A stretch of 64,000 nucleotides of DNA from Paenibacillus thermotolerans (GCF_028745515.1 NZ_JAQZSG010000026.1:18396-82395), one strand, 5' to 3'; shown: positions 35,430 through 44,790, numbered from the stretch's first letter. Notes: generated from the letters alone by a model not told the origin. Made by a program: numbers and translations.

Positions 35430-36893
35430 GTGAAAACAGGGCCAAGTTTAACGGTACTTTTACTAGGGGCCATTGCAGCGATCCTCAATCAAACGGTTTT
35501 AAATGTTGCTTTGCCGACGATCATTGAAACATTTCACGTACAAGCTTCAACAGCCCAATGGCTCATCACGCTTTATATGCTTATCAATGGGGTGACGATC
35601 CCAATTACGGCTTTCCTAATGGAACGGTATTCGACGCGGCAGCTTTTTTTCTCCGCCATGTTTATCTTTTCCATCGGAACACTATTATGCGGAATGGCGC
35701 CGGCCTTTTCGATTCTCTTATTCGGAAGAATTGTGCAGGCTACGGGTGCGGGCATTATTATGCCTTTATTATTCAGCGTCGTATTCCGGCTTTTCCCTAT
35801 GGAGAGACGCGGAGCAGTGATGGGCATGGTAGGTATTGCAATAACGTTTGCGCCGGCAGTAGGTCCGACTTTATCGGGAATATTGCTCGAAAAGCTTTCG
35901 TGGCACTATATCTTCTTGTCTGTTTTGCCGTTTTCGCTTGCCGCACTGATCGCATCAAGCTTTATTTTAAGAAATGTGTCCGAACCAAAGCCGGTAAAGC
36001 TTGATGTACTAAGTGTTATTTTATCAACACTCGGTTTCGGCGGAATCTTGTACGGCTTCGGGTCGGCAGGAGTACTTGGTTGGGGGAGCCCTTACGTTAT
36101 AACCGCAATTGTGATAGGAATGATTTCTCTTGCGTGGTTTGCAGCACGTCAACTGAGACTGGAACAGCCGCTCATTAATCTGGAAATTTTCAAATCCGCT
36201 GAGTATACGTTTTCGATCGTTATCAGCTTCCTTGTAAACTGCGTCACTTTCGCATCCATGATTTTATTGCCGATTTATTTGCAGAGCAGCCGCGGGATGA
36301 GTGCCTTAGAGACTGCCTTTTTTCTATTGCCGGGCACGATCTTAATGGGTATTACGTCACCTTTAGCCGGGAGACTATATGATCGATTCGGTGTAAAGTG
36401 GCTGGGGTTCATCGGCATGCTTCTATTAGTAATGACGACCGCATTCTATACGAATTTGACAGAAACGACAGGAGTGTTGCCGATGGTGATAGTGTATACG
36501 GTCCGCTCATTCGGTCTTACTTTTCTGTTTATGCCGTTAATGACTGCCGGGCTGAACGCGTTGCGGCCTGAACTGCACGGTCATGGGGCAACGATGCAAA
36601 ACACGCTGCAAGCGATCGCCGGTTCCATTGGAGCCGCAATCATGACAACGATCATGACAGCGCAATCCAACCTGTATATCGCCGAGGAAATGTCAAGAGC
36701 GGGCATTGCGCCATCGGCAACGGGATCGATTGGCGACATAGCGGCGGCAGGCTTATTGCACGGTGTGAACCGCTCTTTCACGGCAGCCGCGATCTTCGCC
36801 GCTGCCGGTCTGGCAAACATGATCGCGTTAGCTGTTATACTGGATCGGAAAAAAAGGGATATTTGCATAGTGCATGAAGCAACAAACAAATGA
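35430..36893 (+). CDS. MFS multidrug-type efflux pump, DHA2 family
   Basis: This 487-residue transporter of the 14-helix drug:H+ antiporter family (LmrB/EmrB type) shows the opening LNQTVLNVALPTIIETF and QWLITLYML (motif D1 region), RIVQATGAGIIMPL, and motif C AITFAPAVGPTLSGIL. GTG 35430 was preferred: it follows seven consecutive G bases and gives the normal short N terminus. The in-frame ATG 35406 lacks a ribosome site. The stop codon lies inside a 17-bp sequence that recurs 243 bp downstream. Substrates unknown. Confidence 0.85.
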   Translation: MKTGPSLTVLLLGAIAAILNQTVLNVALPTIIETFHVQASTAQWLITLYMLINGVTIPITAFLMERYSTRQLFFSAMFIFSIGTLLCGMAPAFSILLFGRIVQATGAGIIMPLLFSVVFRLFPMERRGAVMGMVGIAITFAPAVGPTLSGILLEKLSWHYIFLSVLPFSLAALIASSFILRNVSEPKPVKLDVLSVILSTLGFGGILYGFGSAGVLGWGSPYVITAIVIGMISLAWFAARQLRLEQPLINLEIFKSAEYTFSIVISFLVNCVTFASMILLPIYLQSSRGMSALETAFFLLPGTILMGITSPLAGRLYDRFGVKWLGFIGMLLLVMTTAFYTNLTETTGVLPMVIVYTVRSFGLTFLFMPLMTAGLNALRPELHGHGATMQNTLQAIAGSIGAAIMTTIMTAQSNLYIAEEMSRAGIAPSATGSIGDIAAAGLLHGVNRSFTAAAIFAAAGLANMIALAVILDRKKRDICIVHEATNK

Positions 36894-37145
36894 CTGGGGA
36901 ACCGTGGGCAAACGTTGGCAGGCAAAGGTGCAGGTGCATATGCGTGCGCAGGATGGACAGGGTCGAGTTGGGTCCGGTCCGGCCCGGTCGGTTGAAAATT
37001 GTCAGTCAAGTAGACAAAATTGTCAGCGCAGAGTGACAAAATAGTCAGTCCGATTGACTAGCGGTTGCAAGTGTCAATAAGATTGACAAAATAGTCAGCG
37101 CTCGCTGACAGATTAGTCAATATCGCTGACAAATGACTGGGGAAC
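36886..37145. repeat. 17-bp direct repeats bracketing a degenerate 22-bp repeat patch
   Basis: ACAAATGACTGGGGAAC occurs at 36886-36902 (spanning the pump stop codon) and at 37129-37145. Between them lies a G/C-rich part (GGTCCGGTCCGGCCCGGTCGG, 36971 on) and then units of about 22 bp that begin with GAC at 37013, 37035, 37085, 37107 and 37128. Units read GACAAAATWGTCAG followed by CGC/TCC-type spacers. Each unit core GAC-AAAAT-GTC is itself palindromic. No ORF fits. It could be a small non-autonomous element with a target duplication, or an operator array; neither is proven. Confidence 0.6.
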
Positions 37146-37239
37146 ATGATAAATGTATTTTCTGAATTGCACTTTTGTATGTTTCGATTCGTTTTGGGAA
37201 AAATTAGAGCCGACTTCAACATAGGAGGATTTTTACAAC

Positions 37240-38025
37240 ATGAGTAACCGGTTCGAAGGGAAAGTAGTATTAATCACCGGGGCAGGCTCCGGATTAGGGC
37301 GGGCCTCCGCTTTGCAAGCGGCAAGAGAAGGAGCAAAGCTTTCATTGGTTGATTTGAACAGCAATTCTTTAGAGGAAACAAAGAAAATGATTCTGGAAAC
37401 AGCACCGGAAGCGGAGGTGCTTGTCATTACCGCGGATGTCTCGAATGAACAATCGGTAAAACATTATGTTGACAAAACGATGGAGAAATACGGCCGAATC
37501 GATGGGTTCTTCAATAATGCCGGAATTGAAGGAAAGCAGAACTTGACTGAAGATTATGGCAGCGACGAATTCGGCAAGGTGCTGGGCGTGAATCTGAACG
37601 GTGTATTTTTTGGAATGAAGTATGTTTTAAAAGTAATGAAACAACAAGGTTCCGGTTCGATTGTAAATACGGCTTCCGTCGGAGGAATCCGGGGTGTCGG
37701 GAATCAGTCGGGATATGCAGCGAGCAAGCATGGCGTTGTAGGGTTAACCAGAAACTCCGGCATCGAGTACGGGCAATATGGAATTACCATCAATGCGATT
37801 GCTCCCGGAGCGATTATGACGCCGATGGTTGAAGCTTCTTTAAAACAAATCGGCGGCGACAACTGGTAAGAGGCGGGCAAAGAGTTCGTAAGCGTAAACC
37901 CAATGAAACGATTCGGCAAACCTGAAGAGGTGGCAAACTTAGTCGCTTTCTTGTTATCGGATCAAGCTTCTTTTATCAATGCAACCGTCGTTCCGATCGA
38001 TGGAGGACAATCGTATAAATACTAA
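37240..38025 (+). pseudogene. SDR oxidoreductase with in-frame stop
   Basis: This is a classical short-chain dehydrogenase of 261 codons interrupted by TAA at 37867-37869. Before the stop: TGxxxGxG motif ITGAGSGLG, FNNAGIEG, the Ser in NTASVGG, and Y-AASK in SGYAASKHG. After it, the same frame continues EAGKEFVSVNPMKRFGKPEEV, VAFLLSDQ and the terminal VVPIDGGQSYKY (parts), ending at 38025. The expected residue before EAGKEF is probably Glu (GAA), so a single G-to-T change explains the stop. The truncated product (209 residues) lacks the last strand and C-terminal dimer segment. ATG 37240 follows AGGAGG. It is a pseudogene or a sequencing error. Confidence 0.85.
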
Positions 38026-38063
38026 GTAAATACTTAATTTGTGACCCGTTGTTTTTCCAAATC

Positions 38064-38116
38064 AAATCCCCCGCTTTTATATATCCAGGCATTGGGTATA
38101 AAAGCGGGGGATTTTT
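38064..38116 (+). terminator. strong terminator after the SDR pseudogene
   Basis: Stem AAATCCCCCGCTTTTATA / TATAAAAGCGGGGGATTT, 15-base loop, then TTTTT. Confidence 0.9.
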
Positions 38117-38292
38117 GTTGATTTTTTTTGAAATAAAATTCCAAAAAGGTATTGAAAAATGAAATTAAATTTAATAGTCTGTAAAAGGGGGGATTGAAAC
38201 CCAATCGTTACAAACAGGGGGGATGGGCCGAATAGCGGCAACAGACGAAGGGAATTGAAAGCGGATACAATTCATGAGGAGGAAGTGAAGTA

Positions 38293-41200
38293 ATGAGTAT
38301 GTACGTGCAACGCTTCAAGAGACCGATCTCGGCGATTACGGCATTATCTTTATTTCTTAGCGTCATGTTCGTACTTGCCCCGACCGCCAAAGCCGGAGCG
38401 GCGCCGGCGTCGACGGTAGAAGGCTTTGAGCAGCTTGCCGGGCTGGTCGCATCGTCCGCCCAAGCGAATTCGGTGCGGCTGGATTTGGTAAGCCGGCCGG
38501 AGACGATCTATCACGGCCAGCATGCCGTTAAACTCTCTTATGATTTTACAGGCAAACCGGGCACCTCGGCGGCTTACGTCAATTTACGGGACCCGGATGG
38601 TACGGCCGGACGATCGATCGAGGGAGAGCCCAAGAAAATCGGATTATGGGTGTACGGCGACGGGAACAACCATTGGCTGCGGGCCCAGCTGCGGGATTCC
38701 ACAGGCACGCTGGCGCCGGTTGATTTCACTTCGAGCAGCGGCTTGAACTGGAAGGGCTGGAGGTACGTGTCGGTCGCCGTTCCCGCCACGCTCAAGCCGC
38801 CGATCAAAATCAATCAAATTTATATTGCCGAGACGAAGGCGGACAATAAAAACAGCGGCGCGATCTATTTCGATCAGCTGAGAGCGTTCTATACGGATTC
38901 GACCGTGTACGGCCTGGACTTCGCCGGACTGCATCCGATGCAAACGGGCGAGTCGCTGCAAGCGAAGGTGTTCGCCGCTTATCAGAACGCAGTGGAGCCG
39001 GTGGAAGTCACAAGCGGCATATCCTTCCGAAGCGGCAATGAGGAGGTGGCGACAGTCGACGCAAACGGAACGGTGCATGCGCACAAGGCGGGCTCAGCGG
39101 TCATTACCGCAAGCTACGGCAACGCGCCGGAAGCGGCGTATACGCTAACCGTTACGGATGAGCCGGTTGCTCCGCAATCGCTGCCGCTGTCCGCTCCGGT
39201 TAAGCTTGAGGCGGGCACGAGCGAGCGGGTTCGGGTATACGCCGTATACGGCGGGTCTGCGGAACCGGCTGCGATTGTGAGCGGCGCCGCATTTGAAAGC
39301 AGCCGCCCCGACATTGCGGCGGTGGACGCCTCCGGACGGATCAGCGCGCTGAAAACCGGTACGGCGGTCATTACCGTTCAATACGACGGGGCAACGGCGA
39401 CGCATGCGGTGACGGTAACGGATCCGGTGCCGGTGCTGCAATCCATCGCACTGTCCGGCTTGCGGACGATGGAGATCGGGCAAACCCGTCAGGCCCGAGT
39501 GTTCGGTACATATACTTGGCTGCCGGAGCCCGTTGAAATTACGAGCGGCGTTGCTTTCGTCAGCAGCGACCCCGGCGTAGCATCCGTCGGCCCGACCGGC
39601 GAAGTGAAGGCGCTGAAGCCGGGAGCCGCACGAATAACGGCGACATACCAAGGCAAGTCGGCAAGCTACTACTTGGCGGTCAATAAAGTAGCCGTCGTTC
39701 CGAAGACGGAGCTCAGAGCCGCTTGGATCGCGACCGTCGACAATGTCGATTGGCCGAGCAAGGGCGTGACGGAGGCGGAGCAGCAGAAGCAGGAGTATAT
39801 CGAGCTTCTGGATGAGCTGCAGGCGGCCGGCATGAACGCCGTCATTATGCAAATTAAGCCTACGGCGGACGCTTTCTACCCTTCGGAATACGGGCCTTGG
39901 TCGGAGTGGCTCACGGGCGTTCAAGGCAAGGATCCGGGCTATAATCCGCTCGCCTTCATGCTGGAAGAGGTTCACAAACGCAATATGGAGTTCCATGCTT
40001 GGTTTAACCCGTACCGGATCAGCCTTCACGATCGGATCGATCTTCTCGTAGAGGACCACCCGGCGCGCCAGCATCCGGATTGGGTCGTCAGCTACGGCGG
40101 CAAGCTGTATTTCAATCCGGGCATTCCGGAAGCGAAGGACTTCATTATCGACAGCATTATGGAAGTAGTGAAGAACTATGATATTGACGCGGTGCATTTT
40201 GACGACTACTTTTATCCGTATCCGGTTTCCGGGGTCGACTTCCCCGATCAAGAAGCGTTCGAGCAGTACGGCGGCGGCTTCACGAACAAGGCGGATTGGA
40301 GAAGAAACAACGTCGATACGTTCGTTCAGGAAATGGCGGCGGCGATCAAGCGGGAGAAGAGCTATGTGAAATTCGGCATCAGCCCGTTCGGGATCTGGAG
40401 AAACAAGAGCCAAGATCCTTCCGGCTCCGATACGAACGGATTGAGCGCCTATGACGACATCTATGCGGACACGAAGAAATGGGTGGAGCATGAGTGGATC
40501 GATTACATTACGCCGCAAATTTACTGGTACATGGGTTACTCGCCTGCGGCCTACGATAAGCTGATCGAATGGTGGAACGGACTTGTGCAAGGGAAAAACG
40601 TTCACCTATACAGCGGCCAAGCGGTTTACCGAATCGGCAGCTCCGACCCGGCTTGGATGAATCCGGACGAAATGCCGACACAGGTTGCATATAACCGAAA
40701 CTTCGATAACGTGAAAGGAAGCATGTTCTTCAGCGCGAAGTGGCTGCCGGAAAATCCGCTCGGATTTACCGACCGGTTGAAGAATGATCTTTACAAATAT
40801 AAAGCGCTCATTCCTTCGATGCCTTGGATCGATGCGGAGGCTCCGGGCGCGCCGGCGATTGTTTCCGCCATCCGCAAGCCTGCGGGCGTGGAGCTGACGT
40901 GGTACGGCAGCGGGGCAACCGATGAGTCGTATTATGTAGTGTATCGATTCGACGGGGAAACGGCGGGGAGCGTGCAAGAAGCGGCACGAATCGTGGATAC
41001 GGTACGGAAGCGGGAGGGGGCCGTGCAAACGTACATCGACCGCACTGCAGCGGACGGACTAACCTACACCTACGTTGTGACGGCCGTAGACCGTATTCAT
41101 AATGAGAGCGAGCCGAGCGGCGGAATTACTATGACGAATATTTTGGATACGGCGCCGCCTGTTACGGCAGCAGCCGCCCAGGGCACGTCAAATAACGGGT

Positions 41201-41847
41201 GGTACGTGTCGGAGGTTTCCGTAAAGCTGAGCGCAGCCGACGACCTGAGCGGAGTGGAGCGTACGGAATTCAGCACGGATCACGGGGAAACGTGGACGCT
41301 CTACACTGAACCGGTGTCGATTGCGGCTGACGGCGTTCATACGCTGCTGTACCGCTCAACCGACCGTACAGGAAACATAGAGCAAGCGTTGTCGGTCGAA
41401 ATTCCGGTAGACCGGACGGCGCCGACAATCGAGATCGTCGGGGCGGGAGCATTCGCCATCGACGATACGGTGACTATCACATGTGCAGTATCGGATACGG
41501 TATCCGGCATCGTGTATAATCCCTGCACAGGTCCGCTCGTACATGCTCGCGCGTTCGAGCTGGAGCCGGGCGAGCATCTTTTGACGGTTGAAGCGGAGGA
41601 TGCGGCCGGAAACAAAGCGACGGTTTCGGCGACGTATACGGTGATAGTAACGGAAGAGGGCTATGCAAGTCTCATTCGGGAGTTTGTGACGGGCGACGGG
41701 GAACAAGGCGTTGAAGACTCGCTCCTTAAGAAGCTGGAGAAGCGCCAGATTACTCCCCTCATTCAAGAGCTTGAAGCGCTGGCTGGGAAAAAGCTGATCT
41801 CGGAGCATGCGGCGGTCTTAATCCGGTTGGCGGAACGATTACAATAA
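38293..41847 (+). CDS. secreted multidomain glycoside hydrolase-like protein (GHL10/DUF187) with Ig-like repeats
   Basis: This 1184-residue exported protein has a signal peptide at about 1-37 (cut near AKAGA-AP). Residues 40-205 form a beta-rich module resembling carbohydrate-binding/DUF4979-like sandwiches. Three bacterial Ig-like (BIG2) repeats at about 212-292, 300-378 and 385-470 each end in a form of KAGSAVITASY, KTGTAVITVQY and KPGAARITATY. The GHL10 TIM barrel (about 475-800) opens LRAAWIATVDNVDWPSK, with VHFDDYFYPYP and ITPQIYWYMG. A fibronectin-like part (about 850-935) and two Ig-like parts (LSGVERTEFSTDHGETW; YTVIV) precede a C-terminal helical tail. E. coli DigH, of the same catalytic family, cuts denuded peptidoglycan glycans, so cell-wall or wall-like polysaccharide is a possible target. 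ATG 38293 follows GAGGAGG. Confidence 0.85.
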   Translation: MSMYVQRFKRPISAITALSLFLSVMFVLAPTAKAGAAPASTVEGFEQLAGLVASSAQANSVRLDLVSRPETIYHGQHAVKLSYDFTGKPGTSAAYVNLRDPDGTAGRSIEGEPKKIGLWVYGDGNNHWLRAQLRDSTGTLAPVDFTSSSGLNWKGWRYVSVAVPATLKPPIKINQIYIAETKADNKNSGAIYFDQLRAFYTDSTVYGLDFAGLHPMQTGESLQAKVFAAYQNAVEPVEVTSGISFRSGNEEVATVDANGTVHAHKAGSAVITASYGNAPEAAYTLTVTDEPVAPQSLPLSAPVKLEAGTSERVRVYAVYGGSAEPAAIVSGAAFESSRPDIAAVDASGRISALKTGTAVITVQYDGATATHAVTVTDPVPVLQSIALSGLRTMEIGQTRQARVFGTYTWLPEPVEITSGVAFVSSDPGVASVGPTGEVKALKPGAARITATYQGKSASYYLAVNKVAVVPKTELRAAWIATVDNVDWPSKGVTEAEQQKQEYIELLDELQAAGMNAVIMQIKPTADAFYPSEYGPWSEWLTGVQGKDPGYNPLAFMLEEVHKRNMEFHAWFNPYRISLHDRIDLLVEDHPARQHPDWVVSYGGKLYFNPGIPEAKDFIIDSIMEVVKNYDIDAVHFDDYFYPYPVSGVDFPDQEAFEQYGGGFTNKADWRRNNVDTFVQEMAAAIKREKSYVKFGISPFGIWRNKSQDPSGSDTNGLSAYDDIYADTKKWVEHEWIDYITPQIYWYMGYSPAAYDKLIEWWNGLVQGKNVHLYSGQAVYRIGSSDPAWMNPDEMPTQVAYNRNFDNVKGSMFFSAKWLPENPLGFTDRLKNDLYKYKALIPSMPWIDAEAPGAPAIVSAIRKPAGVELTWYGSGATDESYYVVYRFDGETAGSVQEAARIVDTVRKREGAVQTYIDRTAADGLTYTYVVTAVDRIHNESEPSGGITMTNILDTAPPVTAAAAQGTSNNGWYVSEVSVKLSAADDLSGVERTEFSTDHGETWTLYTEPVSIAADGVHTLLYRSTDRTGNIEQALSVEIPVDRTAPTIEIVGAGAFAIDDTVTITCAVSDTVSGIVYNPCTGPLVHARAFELEPGEHLLTVEAEDAAGNKATVSATYTVIVTEEGYASLIREFVTGDGEQGVEDSLLKKLEKRQITPLIQELEALAGKKLISEHAAVLIRLAERLQ

Positions 41848-41857
41848 CAATTATCAT

Positions 41858-41905
41858 AAAGGGACAGTTCGAGGCGGAAGACCACTCGGACTGTCTCTTT
41901 TTTTG
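41858..41905 (+). terminator. terminator after the GHL10 gene
   Basis: Long imperfect stem AAAGGGACAGTTCGAG / CTCGGACTGTCTCTTT (41858-41873 and 41885-41900), ending in seven T residues. Confidence 0.85.
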
Positions 41906-41921
41906 TTTGTGCCGGAACAAC

Positions 41922-42000
41922 AAATTAGCGGTCATCTTGTTCCGTTAAATCGCGGGATTCCGCCGTTTGCCGCGAATCAGCGGACATTGTGTTCCGCCAA
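41922..42000. repeat. dispersed palindromic repeat, copies 2 and 3
   Basis: Copies at 41922-41948 (TTAGCGG...CCGTTAA) and 41974-42000 (CAGCGGACATTGTGTTCCGCC) resemble the element at 5-31. The 52-bp spacing of the pair and their position between a terminator and a promoter suggest a neutral intergenic repeat. Bases 42001-42060 show nothing recognisable. Confidence 0.55.
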
Positions 42001-42063
42001 TAGCGTTGCGCTCTTTACCGGCTGCATCCGAGCCGTCGTTTTTTGAACGCTTGGAAATAATCA

Positions 42064-42106
42064 TTGACTATTTGTTATAACAATAATAATCTTGTTGTAA
42101 CAACAA
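42064..42106 (+). promoter_or_regulatory. promoter with paired GntR-type operators
   Basis: TTGACT (42064-42069), 17 bp, TAATCT (42087-42092). The perfect palindrome TTGTTATAACAA (42072-42083) fills the spacer, and the odd palindrome TTGTTGTAACAACAA (42092-42106) begins at the end of the -10. A very similar double site occurs before the GntR gene (48149-48184). Binding here would block RNA polymerase, so repression is expected. Confidence 0.7.
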
Positions 42107-42216
42107 ATTCCGAGATAAGCAGAATCAAAACCTAACCCGATTAATATTTATCAATTGATTGAAGGTGGTGCGAAGATCCTGAATTCGTGTAGTCATTGAA
42201 AGGGGAAATAGGGAAG

Positions 42217-43302
42217 ATGGATACTCCGGCGATTATAATCAATGCGAACAAAATGGATGAGAACATACGAAAGGCAGCCGAAATCGCGAAACGATATGGC
42301 GTTAACCTGCGTCCCCATACGAAAACTCACAAAATACCGGATATTGCAAAAAAGCAATTGGAAGCGGGGGCTTGCGGGATCACGGTTGCCAAGGTGTCCG
42401 AGGCGGAGGTCATGGCCGGACATGGTATCGACGATATATTCGTAGCTTATCCGGTTGTAACGGAAGCGAAGCTGGAGAGAGCGGCCGAGCTAAACCGCAG
42501 CGTTCATCTCACAGTAGGAGTAGACAGCATAGAAGGCGCCGTAAAAATGTCCGAGGTCGCAAGAAGGCATAACAGACCGATCCGGGTTCGTATGGAGGTC
42601 GATACCGGATTTAAGCGAACCGGTGTGCGGTACGAGCATGCGATGAAGCTTGCCTATCAACTGCAAAGCTTGGAGTTTCTTATTTTTAAAGGCATTTATA
42701 CGTTCCGCGGTTCTTTTATGGACGGCAATCCTACGCTCGATTTTGAGAAGGCAGGGCTTGAAGAAGGCAGGCTCATGGTCGATTTGGCCGAACGTATGAG
42801 GAACGCGGGGATTGAAGTGAGCGAAATTAGCGTCGGTTCGACGCCCACGGCACCTTTTGCGGCTCAAGTTAGAGGAGTTACGGAAGTGAGGCCGGGAACA
42901 TACGTATTTTTTGACCGTTGGCAGGCGGCTCTCGGTTGCTGCAGTTTGGAGGAGTGCGCAGCTGCTGTTCGGGTTACCGTTGTCAGCCGGCCGGATGACG
43001 ATTTCGTCGTTATTGACGGCGGCAGCAAAACGTTCGCAACGGACATTGCGCCGGACACCAAACCGCTGTTCCTTAAAGGGTACGGCCATATTGTAGAAGC
43101 GCCTCATGCGATCCTGGAGCGTCTTTCGGAAGAGCACGGAATGGTCCGAATCCGTAAAGAAGACCCGTTTCAGGTCGGCGATGTGCTGCATGTGATTCCG
43201 AATCATATCTGCAGCACTTTGAACCTGCATAATAAGGTTTATATTGAAGACGACAGCGGTATTCATGAGAAAACGGTGTTTGCCAGAGGAATGCTTTCTT
43301 GA
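42217..43302 (+). CDS. PLP-dependent D-threonine aldolase / D-serine dehydratase family enzyme
   Basis: This 361-residue fold-type III (alanine-racemase-like barrel) enzyme acts on beta-hydroxy-D-amino acids. The PLP lysine is K36 in RPHTKTHK. The N terminus MDTPAIIINANKMDENI is typical. The C-terminal metal site is H330-x-C332 in PNHICSTLN. As I recall, His-x-Cys is the zinc pair of eukaryotic-type D-serine dehydratase, whereas His-x-Asp is found in D-threonine aldolase, so dehydratase chemistry is favoured. A RidA gene follows directly, which fits an enamine product. ATG 42217 was preferred over an in-frame TTG at 42196 because it gives the family start and follows GGGGAAATAGGG. First gene of the five-gene operon behind the GntR-type operator. 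Confidence 0.8.
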   Translation: MDTPAIIINANKMDENIRKAAEIAKRYGVNLRPHTKTHKIPDIAKKQLEAGACGITVAKVSEAEVMAGHGIDDIFVAYPVVTEAKLERAAELNRSVHLTVGVDSIEGAVKMSEVARRHNRPIRVRMEVDTGFKRTGVRYEHAMKLAYQLQSLEFLIFKGIYTFRGSFMDGNPTLDFEKAGLEEGRLMVDLAERMRNAGIEVSEISVGSTPTAPFAAQVRGVTEVRPGTYVFFDRWQAALGCCSLEECAAAVRVTVVSRPDDDFVVIDGGSKTFATDIAPDTKPLFLKGYGHIVEAPHAILERLSEEHGMVRIRKEDPFQVGDVLHVIPNHICSTLNLHNKVYIEDDSGIHEKTVFARGMLS

Positions 43303-43326
43303 CAAAGAACGGGAGTGACTGTCCGA

Positions 43327-43794
43327 ATGAGGTCAAAAATCGAAGAACGATTAAAGGAATTAGGAATTGATTTGCCCGAACCGGAAGAGCCTAAGTTTTC
43401 TTATATCCCGTGCACTCAAACGGGGAATCTCGTTTATGTATCCGGTCAAGTTGCACGGGCGGGCGGCGAATTGATCTATACAGGGAAGCTGGGAAGCGAG
43501 CTGACGATTGAGCAGGGGCAGGAGGCCGCCCGTCAAACGATCATTAACAGTCTTTCCGTTTTAAAATGGTATTTAGGCGATTTGGATCGGATTGCGAAGG
43601 TTGTGAAAGTGCTTGGATTTGTAAATAGTGCGCCGGGATTTGCAGAGCAGCCGTACGTCATAAACGGAGCGTCCGATCTGCTCGTTGAGGTTTTCGGCGA
43701 GAACGGAAAGCATGCCCGCTCCGCCATAGGCGTAAGCGAGCTGCCTTTCCATACGCCGGTTGAGACGGAAATCATCGTTGAAATTCGAGACTGA
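43327..43794 (+). CDS. RidA-family enamine/imine deaminase
   Basis: This 155-residue YjgF/YER057c/UK114 protein belongs to the longer subgroup with an N-terminal extension. The RidA signature is present: LVYVSGQVA near residue 37-45 and ARSAIGVSELPFHTPVETEIIVEI with the carboxylate-binding Arg in ARSAIG. RidA proteins hydrolyse 2-aminoacrylate and related enamines or imines to 2-keto acids and ammonia, as trimers with active sites between subunits. It follows a PLP enzyme that may release such an enamine, with a 24-bp gap. ATG 43327 is preferred over GTG 43315, which would overlap the ribosome site CGGGAG. Confidence 0.85.
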   Translation: MRSKIEERLKELGIDLPEPEEPKFSYIPCTQTGNLVYVSGQVARAGGELIYTGKLGSELTIEQGQEAARQTIINSLSVLKWYLGDLDRIAKVVKVLGFVNSAPGFAEQPYVINGASDLLVEVFGENGKHARSAIGVSELPFHTPVETEIIVEIRD

Positions 43795-43809
43795 AAGGAG
43801 GTTCGGATA

Positions 43810-44790
43810 TTGCGCTTGATTATGGGAGTAGACGGCGGCGGAAGCAAAACTTACACCGTTATTGTCGACGAGGCCGGTAACAAGCTCGGAAGCGGAGTTT
43901 CGGGCTGCGGAAATCACCAAGTGAACGGAATAGACGAGACGATTCGGAATATCCGAGAATCTATGGAGATAGCGCTCAAGGAAGCCGATCTGCAAGCATC
44001 GGACATTGATTTCGTCCAATACGGGCTTGCGGGTGCGGATCGGGAGAAGGATTTTGCGATTCTTCGGCCCGCGCTCGGTTGTTTGCCAATTCCCAATTGG
44101 GATGTCGTTTGCGATACGATGGAAGGGCTTCGTACGGGAAGCAAGGATAATATCGGCGTCATCCTCGTATGCGGCAGCGGTACGAATGCGGCGGGAAGAA
44201 ATCCGTCCGGTCAAACCGTTCAGACAGGCGGCTTCGGGTACCTTTACGGAGATGCGGCCGGCGGAGGCCATATGGCGAGCGAGACGTTCCGGGCGGCCGT
44301 CCGTTCGTGGGAATACCGTGAAATTCCATCCATCCTTCCGGATATGGTGGCGCAATTTCTAGGCTTCAGCGATTTCGAGCAAACACTTAATCATTATCTC
44401 GATCATGAACTGTACAGCGTTCCTCGGAATGTAACGATCGTACTCCACGAAGCTGCCGATAAAGGCGATTTGCTGGCGATTCAGCTGCTGGAAACAACCG
44501 GGAAGGAGCTCGGCATCGCCGCCAATTCGGTCATTCGCAGGCTTGGGGGCTTTGACGGCGTTACCATTCCGATTGTACTGGTAGGCAGCGTGCTGCAAAA
44601 AGGGAAAAACCCGCATTTGCTGAATGCATTGAAGCGTACCGTGGAAAAAGAGAACCCGCATTTCGAGCTCATCCTTCCGGAAATGGCGCCTGTCTACGGT
44701 TCCATTTTGCTGGGGATGGACCATCTGGGCATTGATGCGCCTCAAGCGGTATACGACAAATTTATTCAATACGGAGGTTATGATCAATGA
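43810..44790 (+). CDS. BadF/BadG-type ATPase, probable amino-sugar or sugar kinase
   Basis: This 326-residue member of the ASKHA superfamily is of the type that includes N-acetylglucosamine kinase and clostridial MurK. The phosphate-1 loop is MGVDGGGSKTYTVIVD. Others are GLAGADREKDF, CGSGTNAAGRN (phosphate 2 region) and GGFGYLYGDAAGGGHMASE, a conserved stretch of GlcNAc-kinase-like proteins. The adenosine loop is VLVGSVLQKGKNPHL. It starts at TTG 43810 after AAGGAGG and ends overlapping the GH4 gene by ATGA. With GH4 after it, it could phosphorylate an imported beta-glycoside, giving GH4 its 6-phospho substrate. Substrate unproven. Confidence 0.82.
   Translation: MRLIMGVDGGGSKTYTVIVDEAGNKLGSGVSGCGNHQVNGIDETIRNIRESMEIALKEADLQASDIDFVQYGLAGADREKDFAILRPALGCLPIPNWDVVCDTMEGLRTGSKDNIGVILVCGSGTNAAGRNPSGQTVQTGGFGYLYGDAAGGGHMASETFRAAVRSWEYREIPSILPDMVAQFLGFSDFEQTLNHYLDHELYSVPRNVTIVLHEAADKGDLLAIQLLETTGKELGIAANSVIRRLGGFDGVTIPIVLVGSVLQKGKNPHLLNALKRTVEKENPHFELILPEMAPVYGSILLGMDHLGIDAPQAVYDKFIQYGGYDQ

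Noticed and set aside
36992-37145. CRISPR-like array
   Set aside because: Units are about 22 bp in total with no constant-length unique spacers, and no cas genes are near.
39145-40605. Minus-strand open frame of 486 codons opposite the GHL10 gene
   Set aside because: Antisense to well-recognised domains, with an Arg/His-rich composition typical of a shadow frame.
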